Below, piece after piece: positions 1 through 7,713 of a stretch of DNA of 64,000 nt (its first letter is position 1; every line of letters starts with the position of its first letter). The position numbers and the translations under genes are program-made. The notes under the pieces were generated by a model that saw only the letters and a list, made by a program, of their open reading frames with translations, ran no database searches and was not told the origin of the DNA. This DNA comes from Fuerstiella sp. (GTDB taxonomy: Bacteria > Planctomycetota > Planctomycetia > Planctomycetales > Planctomycetaceae): assembly GCA_022843805.1 (NCBI GenBank), contig JALHMY010000028.1, forward strand, positions 30,071-94,070, read 5' to 3'.

Positions 1-57
1 GGAGTCGATCGTCCTTCTCTTTGTAAAACCTGTTGTCTCACACTGGAGTTGCCGGAC

Positions 58-180
58 TCACGATTCCGGGTCAAACATGATCTCACGGACTTCCTGTGTG
101 CATCGACACGCCTGTGCAAGCCGGGCTGCCCAGGCGTGTGCGTCTTCGCGTGCAGCCACTTCGATGATCGAGAACCCACC
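58..180 (-). pseudogene. C-terminal remnant of a YCII-domain protein
   Basis: On the minus strand a 40-codon stretch reads GGFSIIEVAAREDAHAWAAR and continues through ACRCTQEVREIM to a TGA at 58-60. This resembles the end of YCII-related (YciI-like) proteins, where a 'GF.IIEV....A..WA' strand-helix is followed by an ACRC-QEVR-type tail. In the same frame a stop codon sits three codons upstream, so the N-terminal half of the domain is missing and no start codon is available. I read it as a decayed gene. The match is from memory of the family, not a search. Confidence 0.45.
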
Positions 181-468
181 GATGAATCAAATCACTGATG
201 TCAACGCTTGCGACAGTTTCATCACTGAACTGTGGAATTTTTCTGGTAGCCGAGCGACTCGTAGAATCGGATTGAGTTCTGCAGGCTACGAACCGGCAGA
301 CTGACAAAGATCTGAATTGGCATGATTTTTCCAGCAGGAAGGGACTTGAGAAACGAGGCGGGCCAGTTCGGTGTTTTGCAGTAGTCGTTCGGCACCTGTC
401 GAAATCGACAACTGGCCGGGAATTTTCATAAATGCTGATACTGCCCGAGCTGTCAGAAATCCTGGCCC

Positions 469-1119
469 TCACGCAGGCGAGTCTCTCCGAGACTCGCAGT
501 CAGCGTCTCGGAGAGCTTCGAAGGATTTGCGAACCGCAGCTTGTAATTCGCTTCGTTGCGATTCGTTCGGTAACCTGGCTTGCCTGAGTTTATCCGCAAG
601 CTGATGGGTTTGTTGTTCGATTTCGTTGTATTGCTGCCTGAGTGACTCGACGGATTCGCCACGTACGATTCCGTTTGAAAAATCAAACGCCAGTGGCTTC
701 GGTCCGAACGCTGGAACGGAGATAGAAACGCCGTTGCCAGTATCACCTGGAGTTGGCGTTTCTGCATCAGGCAGCGTGCAAAGCTCTTCGAAAATGCGAG
801 CCGTTTGATCATCCTCTGGCTGGAAGATAAATGAATTCGTTCGCTCATCGACTGCGAATCCGGAAGCTCCCTTTTGCTCTGGTTCGAGTTGTTGCAGGAT
901 CTTCAACACATCGCCAGCTTTCGCATGTTTGAACGTGATTTTGCGAATTGAAGGCTGTCGGTACGGCGAAGGGGCTGGGACAGGAGGTAACGATTCCGTC
1001 GATGCGTCTGGCGAAGGAGGGCGTATTTCCGGCGATTGGCCTGCGACGATTGAGCTTGAGAGCCAGGCGATTAGCAGGCATTGAAAGATAGCCGAGCGGT
1101 TGCGACGAGGTGTGGACAT
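469..1119 (-). CDS. secreted protein with secretin-type short domain
   Basis: A 216-residue protein starting at the ATG at 1117-1119; an in-frame start at 1185 would add 22 residues ahead of an obvious signal peptide, so I prefer the shorter form. Residues 1-27 look like a signal peptide (basic MSTPRRNR, then a hydrophobic core ending near VAG). A proline-rich spacer follows, then about residues 55-125 with the pattern 'ITFKHAKAGDVLKILQQL ... VDERTNSFIF ... IFEELC', which matches the short N-domains of secretins (secretin_N/NolW type). No secretin barrel follows, so this is not an outer-membrane channel; planctomycetes have many such stand-alone proteins of unknown role. A predicted helical stretch lies at about 160-200. 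The last 16 residues are encoded by a palindromic repeat (472-520) and are probably not ancestral. Confidence 0.72.
   Translation of the reverse strand: MSTPRRNRSAIFQCLLIAWLSSSIVAGQSPEIRPPSPDASTESLPPVPAPSPYRQPSIRKITFKHAKAGDVLKILQQLEPEQKGASGFAVDERTNSFIFQPEDDQTARIFEELCTLPDAETPTPGDTGNGVSISVPAFGPKPLAFDFSNGIVRGESVESLRQQYNEIEQQTHQLADKLRQARLPNESQRSELQAAVRKSFEALRDADCESRRDSPA
472..520. repeat. degenerate palindromic element in a gene 3' end
   Basis: Contains TCTCTCCGAGACTCGC followed by GCGTCTCGGAGAG, the two arms of the same palindrome that is intact at 1183-1243. It forms the last codons (ALRDADCESRRDSPA) of the minus-strand gene ending at 469. Confidence 0.7.
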
Positions 1120-1182
1120 TGTTTCAACTCCGTTTGAAAAGTGATCGGTTAGGTTCATCGCTGTGTCAGTACTTCGGACTTT

Positions 1183-1243
1183 CACGTAGACGCGTCTCTC
1201 CGAGACGCAGGTTTTTCGCGTCTCGGAGAGACGCGACTACGTG
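1183..1243. repeat. 61-bp palindromic element
   Basis: Two 26-bp arms (1183-1208 and 1218-1243), differing at one position, flank a 9-base T-rich loop; the core is GCGTCTCTCCGAGACGC. It lies between the secretin-domain gene and the truncated sigma-factor gene. A degenerate copy is at 472-520. Confidence 0.85.
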
Positions 1244-1277
1244 TCGTTACTACTTCGTTGGTTCTACATCCCACAGT

Positions 1278-1475
1278 TTACTCGTCTTCATTTCGACAGG
1301 CGAATACTTGTTGTACCACATCATCAGCATCGGCCGCCTGCAACCCCTGACGCAGTGCGAGCCGGTACACCAGCGGCCCGTAGGTTGCCACAAACTCATC
1401 CCATGCAGCCACATCCGCCGCGTCGCGAAGACGCACGATTAAGCTGGCTCTGGTTTCGGGTGGACTGGGAATCAT
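1278..1475 (-). pseudogene. truncated ECF sigma factor (N-terminal fragment)
   Basis: From the ATG at 1473-1475 the frame encodes MIPSPPETRASLIVRLRDA, then WDEFVATYGPLVYRLALRQG and DADDVVQQVF. This is the start of sigma-70 region 2 of a planctomycete-type ECF sigma factor (TSLL..LRD..D..AW..F...Y.P.I...C...G...ADAEDV.Q.V). After about 50 residues homology stops and the frame ends at 1278; the DNA-binding region 4 is absent and not found nearby. The palindrome at 1183-1243 lies just downstream. Interpreted as a gene remnant. Confidence 0.65.
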
Positions 1476-1878
1476 GAGGACTCGCTGGTGGTTTTGCACA
1501 TTGTTGCCACCAGTAAGTCCCTCGTCAGGTCGGTTTCTTGCACGAGCCCGAGAACTTTTTCAGAAAAAACTGCATCAACCAGCGGAAACACTCGTGGAGT
1601 CACAAAATTCCTTCAGAATTTTTGCGGGCTTTCGACGCCTTTCGCTGATCGAGAAAGATGCTGTCCTCGACAAATGATCCATCCACATAGATCTCAGAAA
1701 TCTCAGCCTGCCAAAGCCGGAGAATAGAGAATATGGTTCAAACTGGCTTAGGTGCGATGTAGACTGCAGCCGATTGGAGCAGCACAGCTGGCGGAACTTT
1801 GAACGCGACTCTCGTCCTGCTCACGATCGCCGTCGAAACGAGCCCGAGAAAGCCAGGAGCCTGTGGAGTAATCGAAAC
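1476..1878. other. intergenic, no gene seen
   Basis: Short overlapping frames on both strands with no recognisable protein. It separates the sigma-factor remnant from the metacaspase gene and should hold that gene's promoter; no convincing promoter hexamers stand out. A GGAG at 1875-1878... region just before the ATG at 1879 is part of GTGGAGTAATCG and may serve as the ribosome-binding site. Confidence 0.4.
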
Positions 1879-3741
1879 ATGACGACACTGAAGATTCTCG
1901 GAATCCATGGACTGGGAGATCATCGCCAAAGTCCCTGGAAACGTGACTGGCAGGATGCTTTGCGGACGGCGATTCCGAACGCTCAGACAATGTCGCTTGA
2001 GTTCCGGTTCTTTGAGTACGATCGCATTTTCGAAGAAGTCGACATTTCGTTCACCGATTCACTGAAAGCCCTTTACAAGCTTGCGTCGAGTGGGGTATCG
2101 CACTGGCGTGATGAAAGTCCGCAGGAAGGCAGGTTCGGGGTTGCCCGATCTGAAGGAGTGTTCGATTCGACTCGCGACAAGCTTCGCTGGACTGCTGGTT
2201 ATGTCGTGGCCTGGGTTGAGAACGAGGTATTTCGAAAACAGCTTCGCGCCGAATTTCTCGATATGGTGGCCCGTGAGAAGCCGGACGTGATTCTGGCTCA
2301 CAGCCTGGGTTCGCTCATCTGCTACGATGCTTTGATCAGCCGTGATGTTCAAGGTAATGCCACTCTAAAGCGACATCTGCAAAAGAGCGTTACGTTTGTG
2401 TCGCTGGGTTCACAAATCGCCAATGCTTTTGTCATCGGTAACCTGACCGGTGGTCGAGTGATGCCCTTGCCTGTGAGCTTTTGGTATCATCTGTACAACT
2501 CAGAAGATGACGTCTTTACTGCTCCGGTCTCACTTCCTGGTGTGCCGAATTTCCGTCAGGTTCAAACATACTTCGACATTCCTGGCTGGGCCGATCACGA
2601 TGCAAATCAGTATCTGAAGCACGTTGCGACCGTTCAGAATGTCTGGTCCGGCATTTCCGCCGAGACTACCGGAGAACGCGGATTTCTTGGGGCGGCAGCG
2701 TCGAAAGATCGAGCAGAGTCACGTGAAGAGGCTCAATGGCGAAAACAAACGGAGAATACTCGCCGAGGTGCTGCTCGCAAGGCCCTGCTGGTCGGCATTT
2801 CAGAGTATCCCGACCCACGCAATCGCCTTTATGGCTGCGTGAACGATGTCTTTCTGATGAGTTCGCTGCTGCAGGAGAATGGATTTCGGGCGGATGACAT
2901 TCGCATTGTGCTGAATCATCGAGCGACAGCGGAGGGGATCCGGTCTCGAATGAAGTGGCTGATGGAGGACGCTGTCCCCGGAGATCAGCTGGTGTTCTAT
3001 TTCAGCGGGCATGGAGCACAGATGCCTTCGTACAATGCCGAGGAGATTGTCGATCATTGTGATGAAACTCTGGTTCCCTGGGATTTTGACTGGAGCCCGG
3101 AGCGGGCCGTTATTGACGACCAGATCGTTGGTCTTTACAGCCAGCTTCACTTTGATACCCGACTCACGATGATTTTTGATTGTTGCCACTCGGGAGGAAT
3201 GCACCGTGACGGCGGGCCAGCAGTTCGAGGAATCACGCCACCGGACGACATTCGACATCGAGCCTTACGCTGGGACTTTGAACGGCAGATCTGGGTCCCG
3301 CGACCATTTGCGGAGGACTCCTTGCTGGATGATTCGGGCGCGGGGCGATGGTGGGAACAGAATCACGTACGTCGCCTTGGACGAGCCACAATCCTTCGTG
3401 AATCTGTCCGTACAGATTCCGGACAGTATGACCGGAATCGCGAACTCGCTGAGTCACTGGATGTGGCTCTCGTTGGAAAGAACGTCGGGCACGCACCGTA
3501 TCTGCCTTTGATACTTGAGGCTTGCCATGAAACTGAATTCGCGTACGAATACCGCCATGGAGCCGAAAGCTATGGTGCGTTCACATACATGCTGGCAAAG
3601 CGACTTCGGAAGAATGAACTGTCGAAGCCAGATCAGGATGTTTCAAAACTGCTGAAAGCAATTGCGATGGACCTTTCAGCAGCGGGGCGAACGCAACATC
3701 CTCAGATCTGTGGGCCGAATCCACTGCCGCAGGTGTTTTAA
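1879..3741 (+). CDS. alpha/beta-hydrolase-metacaspase (peptidase C14) fusion
   Basis: A 620-residue two-domain protein. I start it at the ATG at 1879 (MTTLKILGIHGLGDHR), because the hydrolase fold begins there; the frame is open for 35 more codons upstream. Residues 1-290 resemble an alpha/beta hydrolase: an early 'HGLGDHR' oxyanion-type strand and a nucleophile elbow AHSLGS with Ser142. Residues 305-620 are a caspase-like (C14) domain: RKALLVGISEYPDP, the FYFSGHGAQ motif with His378, and IFDCCHSGG with Cys436. Metacaspases cleave after Arg or Lys; that specificity is family knowledge, not visible here. No signal peptide or membrane segment, so it should be cytoplasmic. It converges on the trypsin/nuclease gene at 3877-5781 across a shared terminator. 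An esterase/lipase-like effector joined to a caspase protease suggests a cell-death or stress effector. Function is inferred. Confidence 0.85.
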   Translation: MTTLKILGIHGLGDHRQSPWKRDWQDALRTAIPNAQTMSLEFRFFEYDRIFEEVDISFTDSLKALYKLASSGVSHWRDESPQEGRFGVARSEGVFDSTRDKLRWTAGYVVAWVENEVFRKQLRAEFLDMVAREKPDVILAHSLGSLICYDALISRDVQGNATLKRHLQKSVTFVSLGSQIANAFVIGNLTGGRVMPLPVSFWYHLYNSEDDVFTAPVSLPGVPNFRQVQTYFDIPGWADHDANQYLKHVATVQNVWSGISAETTGERGFLGAAASKDRAESREEAQWRKQTENTRRGAARKALLVGISEYPDPRNRLYGCVNDVFLMSSLLQENGFRADDIRIVLNHRATAEGIRSRMKWLMEDAVPGDQLVFYFSGHGAQMPSYNAEEIVDHCDETLVPWDFDWSPERAVIDDQIVGLYSQLHFDTRLTMIFDCCHSGGMHRDGGPAVRGITPPDDIRHRALRWDFERQIWVPRPFAEDSLLDDSGAGRWWEQNHVRRLGRATILRESVRTDSGQYDRNRELAESLDVALVGKNVGHAPYLPLILEACHETEFAYEYRHGAESYGAFTYMLAKRLRKNELSKPDQDVSKLLKAIAMDLSAAGRTQHPQICGPNPLPQVF

Positions 3742-3807
3742 CAGACTGCCGGCCCCGCGACGGTTTTCCAGCTCAGGATTCAGCGATGTCATCGTCGCCC
3801 TGCAATT

Positions 3808-3838
3808 GAGCCCGATTGCATTGATTGCAATCGGGCTC
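3808..3838. terminator. bidirectional hairpin between convergent genes
   Basis: A perfect 13-bp stem (GAGCCCGATTGCA and its complement) with a 5-base loop TTGAT, located 67 bp after the metacaspase stop codon and 39 bp after the end of the opposing trypsin/nuclease gene. There is no strong T-run on either side, so termination efficiency is uncertain. Confidence 0.7.
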
Positions 3839-3876
3839 TCAGTTTCTCCTGCAGTTCCTCATGTCCTGTCAGCGCT

Positions 3877-5781
3877 TTACAGCACGATGGACTCCAGCCC
3901 ATCGAGCATTATCATCGGCCGACCACCGTCGGCAGATTCAGTGCCGTTTAGTGGGTCATGCTGACTCAGTTTCCCGAAGCTCAGGCCTGTCAACTCCTCG
4001 ATCTTCGCAACGGATGTCTGGTAAGTCCGGAATTTTCCAAAGACGAATTCCAGGTCATCCAGGAACTGACGCTGACTCAGCAGGTAGGCCGTTGCATGCA
4101 ATGTTCCGCCAGGAGCGACCATAGCCACGACTTTCCAGAACTGCTCAGGAATCTGAACACCCCGGTACTCAATGTCCGCTTCGCTGAAGACTGGTCCAGT
4201 GAAGACGCTGATTTTCAGATCCTTTGCATTCGTATTGTTCAGCAGATGATCTTCAAGCTGCAGCCATGTCTTCTGATTCAAGTCCTGATGCTGGGGAGCG
4301 GCATTGGTGTAGTGAAACGTGTCATTCTCCGCCTGTCTGGCTTCAGCATTCGAACCCCACACGGGGTCATTGCGGCGAACAAGGTGCCCTCGGTCGATCT
4401 TATTGCTCGAGTAGAAGGCATTCCCGACCTGGTGATCTTCAGAGATACGGGGATCGATAAGCCACGGCGTATTGCGACGTCGGATTATCACTTCTGCATT
4501 GCCATCGATGTTCACGGCCGTGTAAAACGCCGTCCGACGCGATTTGGACATCACGACAGAAAAGTGAGTATAGTGCAGTGCGAATCGATCGATTCCCCGT
4601 CCGCGGGAAGAAACGGTCACAGCGTCTTCTTCCAGATCGCCCAATTCAGGAAACGGCACTTTGAGTTTCGCGTGACTGCCGAGGAAATTCTCCTGAAAGC
4701 CCTCACGGTCGCTGTAGTCGGCCGCTGTGCGACGTTCAGGCGGATCGCCCGCTACACTGACACTGGCTGGCGATACCCGTGTCAGCAGTTGCCTGACGGC
4801 ACTGGCCTTCACAGCGAAATTCGCGACCCCGAATCGTCCGGAAAAATGGAGTCCAACCGCTTCTCCGGTTTCATAGTTGATGACAGGCGACCCGGAATTT
4901 CCACCCAGAGTCGAGCAGTCGTGCTCAAATACGTTTCGACCGGATTCAACAAAGCTGACTTCCCCTGGAGCCATCCTCTTCACGTCAAAGACGTCCGAAA
5001 AGATTCGGCTCATGATGGGGCCGTCGTTGCGAGTATCGAGGGCGGGATAGCCGAGCACAGCGACGGGATCATGCTGACTGGCGTCGCGTGCTGCCAGGGC
5101 AATCGGAGCAGGTAACTTTGCGTGGTCCTTCAAAAGCAGGAATGCCGCATCCGGCCCGTTAGCCTCAGCCATGAACAGAACGTTTTCGACCTCGACTTCG
5201 AACGCCTCAGAGACCTGGTATTCTTCGCGAAAATCCACCTTCGCAACAACGTTCTGACCGAAAGAGTTCTGGACGATCACAAAGCGGGAACCCTGCTTTC
5301 TGGCGAAAACGCTGGCGACGTGTCGGTTAGTGATCAACACTCTCTCATCGATAACCCAGGCCGTACCGACCCAGGAGAAGTCTGAGTGGTTAACCAGTTC
5401 CACACGACCGACCGATGGAATAACCTTCTTCAGTTTGGCCTTATGTGGTGAAAGTCGATCATTCCAGGTCTGACTACCCGCATCCTGAAACACTCCGTCC
5501 TGAATCAGGATTGCTGGACGCCCCTGAAACAATACGATTGCTTCGGAGATACGGTCGGGGGAATCAATTCTGGCTTCGGAATTCGGCATCTCATCCATGT
5601 AATGGATGATGGCACGTCGATCGAGCGAAAACGCTTTTCCGTAGAAACTCATCTCATTGGCGATTTCGATTTGAGCATCAACGGGATGCTTCTTTCTCAT
5701 CGTACCGACTGACTCTCGGATTTCATCGAAGACAGCCGTGTCCTTCATCAGTGATTCATAGGGCGTTGGTGATCGACGCAT
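3877..5781 (-). CDS. trypsin-like protease-EndoG/NUC1-type nuclease fusion
   Basis: A 634-residue protein with AAGGGA about 9 bases before the ATG at 5781. Residues 1-125 match nothing I recognise. Residues 130-335 are a trypsin-like (S1/glutamyl-endopeptidase type) domain: GTAWVIDERVLITNRHVAS with His154, PDAAFLLL with Asp211, and STLGGNSGSPV with Ser296, a complete catalytic triad. Residues 390-600 are a DNA/RNA non-specific endonuclease (NUC1/EndoG, beta-beta-alpha-metal): the DRGH motif (463-466, catalytic His466) and a following YTNAAPQHQDLNQ.TW segment with the metal-binding Asn502. A linker at about 335-390 holds basic pairs (R350-R351, R393/R395). No signal peptide is seen, so the nuclease would face the cell's own nucleic acids unless held inactive. 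The gene faces the metacaspase gene tail to tail. A proteolytically controlled nuclease is the natural reading, but is inference. Confidence 0.88.
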   Translation of the reverse strand: MRRSPTPYESLMKDTAVFDEIRESVGTMRKKHPVDAQIEIANEMSFYGKAFSLDRRAIIHYMDEMPNSEARIDSPDRISEAIVLFQGRPAILIQDGVFQDAGSQTWNDRLSPHKAKLKKVIPSVGRVELVNHSDFSWVGTAWVIDERVLITNRHVASVFARKQGSRFVIVQNSFGQNVVAKVDFREEYQVSEAFEVEVENVLFMAEANGPDAAFLLLKDHAKLPAPIALAARDASQHDPVAVLGYPALDTRNDGPIMSRIFSDVFDVKRMAPGEVSFVESGRNVFEHDCSTLGGNSGSPVINYETGEAVGLHFSGRFGVANFAVKASAVRQLLTRVSPASVSVAGDPPERRTAADYSDREGFQENFLGSHAKLKVPFPELGDLEEDAVTVSSRGRGIDRFALHYTHFSVVMSKSRRTAFYTAVNIDGNAEVIIRRRNTPWLIDPRISEDHQVGNAFYSSNKIDRGHLVRRNDPVWGSNAEARQAENDTFHYTNAAPQHQDLNQKTWLQLEDHLLNNTNAKDLKISVFTGPVFSEADIEYRGVQIPEQFWKVVAMVAPGGTLHATAYLLSQRQFLDDLEFVFGKFRTYQTSVAKIEELTGLSFGKLSQHDPLNGTESADGGRPMIMLDGLESIVL

Positions 5782-5927
5782 TAGACATTTCCCTTGCCAG
5801 TAGAGTGGGTAGACAAATGTAATCAGCGTATGGTGTCACCTTTACTCGACAAATTGTCAAACGAGCTGCTGGCGAATTTGCACAAAATACGCAATTGCGC
5901 TGAGGTTTCGACTGGCAGGTAGTGGAT

Positions 5928-6019
5928 CCTGCTAAAGATCCCCTGGCTGCAGGACCTTTAGCAAGGTCCACTACTAGCAAGGTCCACTACCCGAAATTCA
6001 AAGCTTGACAGAGCGCTGG
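5928..6019. repeat. partial copy of the 53.5-kb MITE-like repeat
   Basis: GGTAGTGGATC..GCTAAAGATC and CCTTTAGCAAGGTCCACTAC form an inverted repeat, followed by a second TAGCAAGGTCCACTAC and by AAATTCAAAGCTTGACAGAGC. The same modules occur in the same order at 53490-53573. The right terminal inverted repeat (TGACAGAGCGCTGG, 6006-6019) is present, but no left terminus is visible here, so this copy is truncated or rearranged. It overlaps the 3' end of the DUF1501 gene. Confidence 0.8.
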
Positions 6020-7353
6020 ATCAATTCCCGAATCGGCTCATGAGACTCGGTGAGATACATCGGGCGGCCAGAGAGATCGGGAATGGTCGTGTTTCTGAGA
6101 TCAATGCCCAGATTGTGGTAAAGCGTGGCGAATACTTCGGGATATCCTGTCGGACGAGCAACCGCCTCTTCGCCCAAACGATTCGTTTCGCCGATTACCT
6201 GGCCTGTTCTCATCCCGCCGCCAGCCAGCATTGCAAAGGTGACCTTTGGCCAATGATCTCGTCCGGCATCCTTGTTGATGACGGGGGTGCGGCTGAATTC
6301 GCCCCAGACAACGACCGAAACATCCTTGTCCAGTCCTCGTTCATGAAGATCGCTCACGAGCGCAGCAAGGCCCTGATCGAGTAACGGAATCACCTTTCGG
6401 CCGTTGGCGAAATTTGCTCCGTGCCAGTCAAAATCCGCAAAGGCAACCGTCACACATCGAGCGCCCGCTTCGACAAGTCGACGTGCGGCGAGAAACTTGG
6501 ACATGTGGGCCTGATAGCCCTTCGACGAATACGGCAGACAATTCGGATCATCCTGACCATATCTCGCACGGACCTGTGGATCTTCCCGAGTCAGGTCCAG
6601 AGCTTCCACAAGTCGACTGGAACTCAGAATCCCCAGGGCCTGCTGAGCAAAGCTGTTGTCCATGAGTTCAGCTTTCTGATCGGCTTCGCGCCGGAACCGA
6701 TCCAGTCCCGCAAGCAGCGATCCACGATCCGCCAGTCGCCTTGCGTCAATCCCGTTGAGCACCATATTCTGCAACGCATCACCTGATGGCTTGAACGGCG
6801 TGTGCGCCATTCCCAGAAATCCAGCGCCGGGCAAATTGTACGGCTGGTGTTCCATCGCCATCGACAGATCGATGGCAGGCGGCACGGCAGGATCCACCGG
6901 CCCGCCTAAACGAGACAATACGGAACCAATTTCGGGCCAGCCGCCCAGAGGCTGCGAACGAAACATTCGCCCCGTCACACACTGAAACGAAGAGTGACGT
7001 TCTTCTGCGCCAACCAGCGAACGAATGATCGAGAACTTGTCCATCATTGACGCCACTCGAGGCATCAGTTCAGAAATTTGAACACCGGGAACATTGGTGG
7101 AAATTGGCTGAAACTCACCACGAATCTCTGACGGGGCATTCGGCTTCAGATCAACCATATCCAGATGGGGCGGTCCACCGGTGAGATAGATCATGATCAC
7201 CGACTTATGCGACGAATGCACTCCGGCGCGATCTTCTGCCTGCAGCAACTGAGGCAGCGACAATCCCCCAAGAGCCAGTGAGCCGATCGTCAGAAAATCC
7301 CGACGGGGCTTCCTGTCACACAGTTGCACTGATCGTCCTGTCATCGTGAGCAT
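5998..7353 (-). CDS. DUF1501 exported protein
   Basis: A 451-residue DUF1501 protein (alkaline-phosphatase-like/sulfatase-like superfamily; biochemical function unknown). The N-terminus CDRKPRRDFLTIGSLALGG has the twin-arginine (Tat) export pattern followed by a hydrophobic core. Diagnostic family segments include IYLTGGPPHLDMVDLKPNAP, VWGEFSRTPVINKDAGRDHW and AMLAGGGMRTGQVIGETNRL. Family members usually stop near 'PIRELI'; here the last residues QRSVKL and the stop codon come from the repeat at 5928-6019. It is divergent from the DUF1501 gene at 7714 and is not directly next to a PSCyt gene, unlike the other family members in the window. Confidence 0.9.
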   Translation of the reverse strand: MLTMTGRSVQLCDRKPRRDFLTIGSLALGGLSLPQLLQAEDRAGVHSSHKSVIMIYLTGGPPHLDMVDLKPNAPSEIRGEFQPISTNVPGVQISELMPRVASMMDKFSIIRSLVGAEERHSSFQCVTGRMFRSQPLGGWPEIGSVLSRLGGPVDPAVPPAIDLSMAMEHQPYNLPGAGFLGMAHTPFKPSGDALQNMVLNGIDARRLADRGSLLAGLDRFRREADQKAELMDNSFAQQALGILSSSRLVEALDLTREDPQVRARYGQDDPNCLPYSSKGYQAHMSKFLAARRLVEAGARCVTVAFADFDWHGANFANGRKVIPLLDQGLAALVSDLHERGLDKDVSVVVWGEFSRTPVINKDAGRDHWPKVTFAMLAGGGMRTGQVIGETNRLGEEAVARPTGYPEVFATLYHNLGIDLRNTTIPDLSGRPMYLTESHEPIRELIQRSVKL

Positions 7354-7713
7354 CGCGTTATCGCTCCGCGGAAGTGTGGCTTCTTGAACGGGCTGTTGCC
7401 CGGCGAGAGTTCTCCACTTTAGTCTCGGGACCCATCGGGTGTCGACTTCTGGTCAGGAGAAGCCGCATACATTACGGGAGAATGTGATGCGACAGGATCG
7501 AGGTTGAGTGGATGAGATCATGGCCTGATTAGCAGGCAGGATGGCGCTGCCATCGTGGAAACTCCGCTTCAAACGAGTCGAAATGGGGCCACGTCGTCAG
7601 AATTGCAGGCTCCCAACTTTCCATTTTCCCCGAAAGCCACTCACCGTCGTGTTTTGGAACGGTAACCTGTAGGCTATGATCGACGGGAAAAGAGCGGCTT
7701 AGTCAACCCAACC
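7354..7713. other. divergent intergenic region between two DUF1501 genes
   Basis: Should contain the promoters of both divergently transcribed genes. A GGAAC at about 7659 and GGCTATGAT at about 7672 have a spacing compatible with an ECF-type promoter for the plus-strand gene, but this is weak. No RNA gene or repeat is evident. Confidence 0.35.

Noticed and set aside
77..304. Short plus-strand frame at the left edge
   Set aside because: It lies opposite the YCII-domain remnant and encodes no recognisable protein.
3958..5115. A 385-codon plus-strand frame opposite the trypsin-nuclease gene
   Set aside because: It is antisense to a gene with complete catalytic motifs in both domains; its own translation matches nothing. 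The same applies to the 361-codon antisense frame at 20364-21449.
5756..5980. Short minus-strand frame upstream of the trypsin-nuclease gene
   Set aside because: Its start is coded by the MITE-like repeat (VVDLAKGPAARGS also appears at 53.5 kb); a repeat artefact.
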